DNA of 5,113 nucleotides, from positions 1 to 5,113 of the forward strand of contig QMSU01000101.1 in assembly GCA_003650975.1 (NCBI GenBank). Direction: 5' to 3'. The notes under the pieces were generated by a model that saw only the letters and a list, made by a program, of their open reading frames with translations, searched no databases and was not told the origin of the DNA. Position 1 is the first letter of the stretch. Every line of letters begins with the position of its first letter. Source of the DNA: Thermoplasmata archaeon (GTDB lineage Archaea > Thermoplasmatota > E2 > UBA202 > JdFR-43). Below are positions 5,075 to 5,113 of the stretch, piece by piece. The position numbers and the translations under genes were made by a program.

Positions 5075-5113
5075 TTTTAAATGGAAGCGGTCATGTTGCT
5101 GCTGTTTTCATCA

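Noticed and set aside
1..5113. CRISPR array, tRNA or rRNA gene, insertion sequence, toxin-antitoxin or defence genes
   Set aside because: Nearly all bases are accounted for by five protein genes; no repeat-spacer pattern, cloverleaf, transposase or terminal inverted repeats were seen.

Overview
The window looks like a piece of a euryarchaeal chromosome, most likely from Thermoplasmatota or a relative. The evidence is an archaeal-type FtsZ, a short single-span SecE (Sss1 type), an Spt5 with one NGN and one KOW domain, an archaeal uL11, archaeal TATA-like promoters, frequent AGA/AGG and ATA codons, and a secreted protein of tandem Ig-like repeats typical of archaeal surface proteins. The exact lineage is inference.

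Layout from left to right. (1) Bases 1-1712, plus strand: the 3' part of a large surface or secreted protein, cut by the left edge. It has a BACON-like beta domain, three closely related Ig-like repeats of about 99 residues, and two diverged Ig-like domains. (2) Bases 1699-3984, minus strand: a compact operon read ftsZ, secE, spt5, rpl11. All three internal junctions have the form stop, one base, ATG. Its last gene, rpl11, overlaps the 3' end of the convergent surface-protein gene by 14 bp. (3) Bases 3985-4122: a short spacer holding the likely ftsZ promoter, a near-perfect 22-bp palindrome over that promoter, and a possible 38-codon small membrane-peptide ORF. (4) Bases 4123-5046, minus strand: thioredoxin reductase (trxB), probably from a leaderless transcript. 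(5) Bases 5047-5113: the trxB promoter and an unassigned edge.

The central operon joins cell division (FtsZ), protein export (SecE), transcription elongation (Spt5) and ribosome function (uL11), a grouping known from other archaea. L1, L10 and L12, which follow L11 in many archaea, do not follow here. The window is mostly core genes. I see no defence, CRISPR or mobile system. The parts most worth a second look are the palindrome and small ORF between trxB and ftsZ, the overlapping convergent gene ends, and the unpaired-cysteine Ig repeats.
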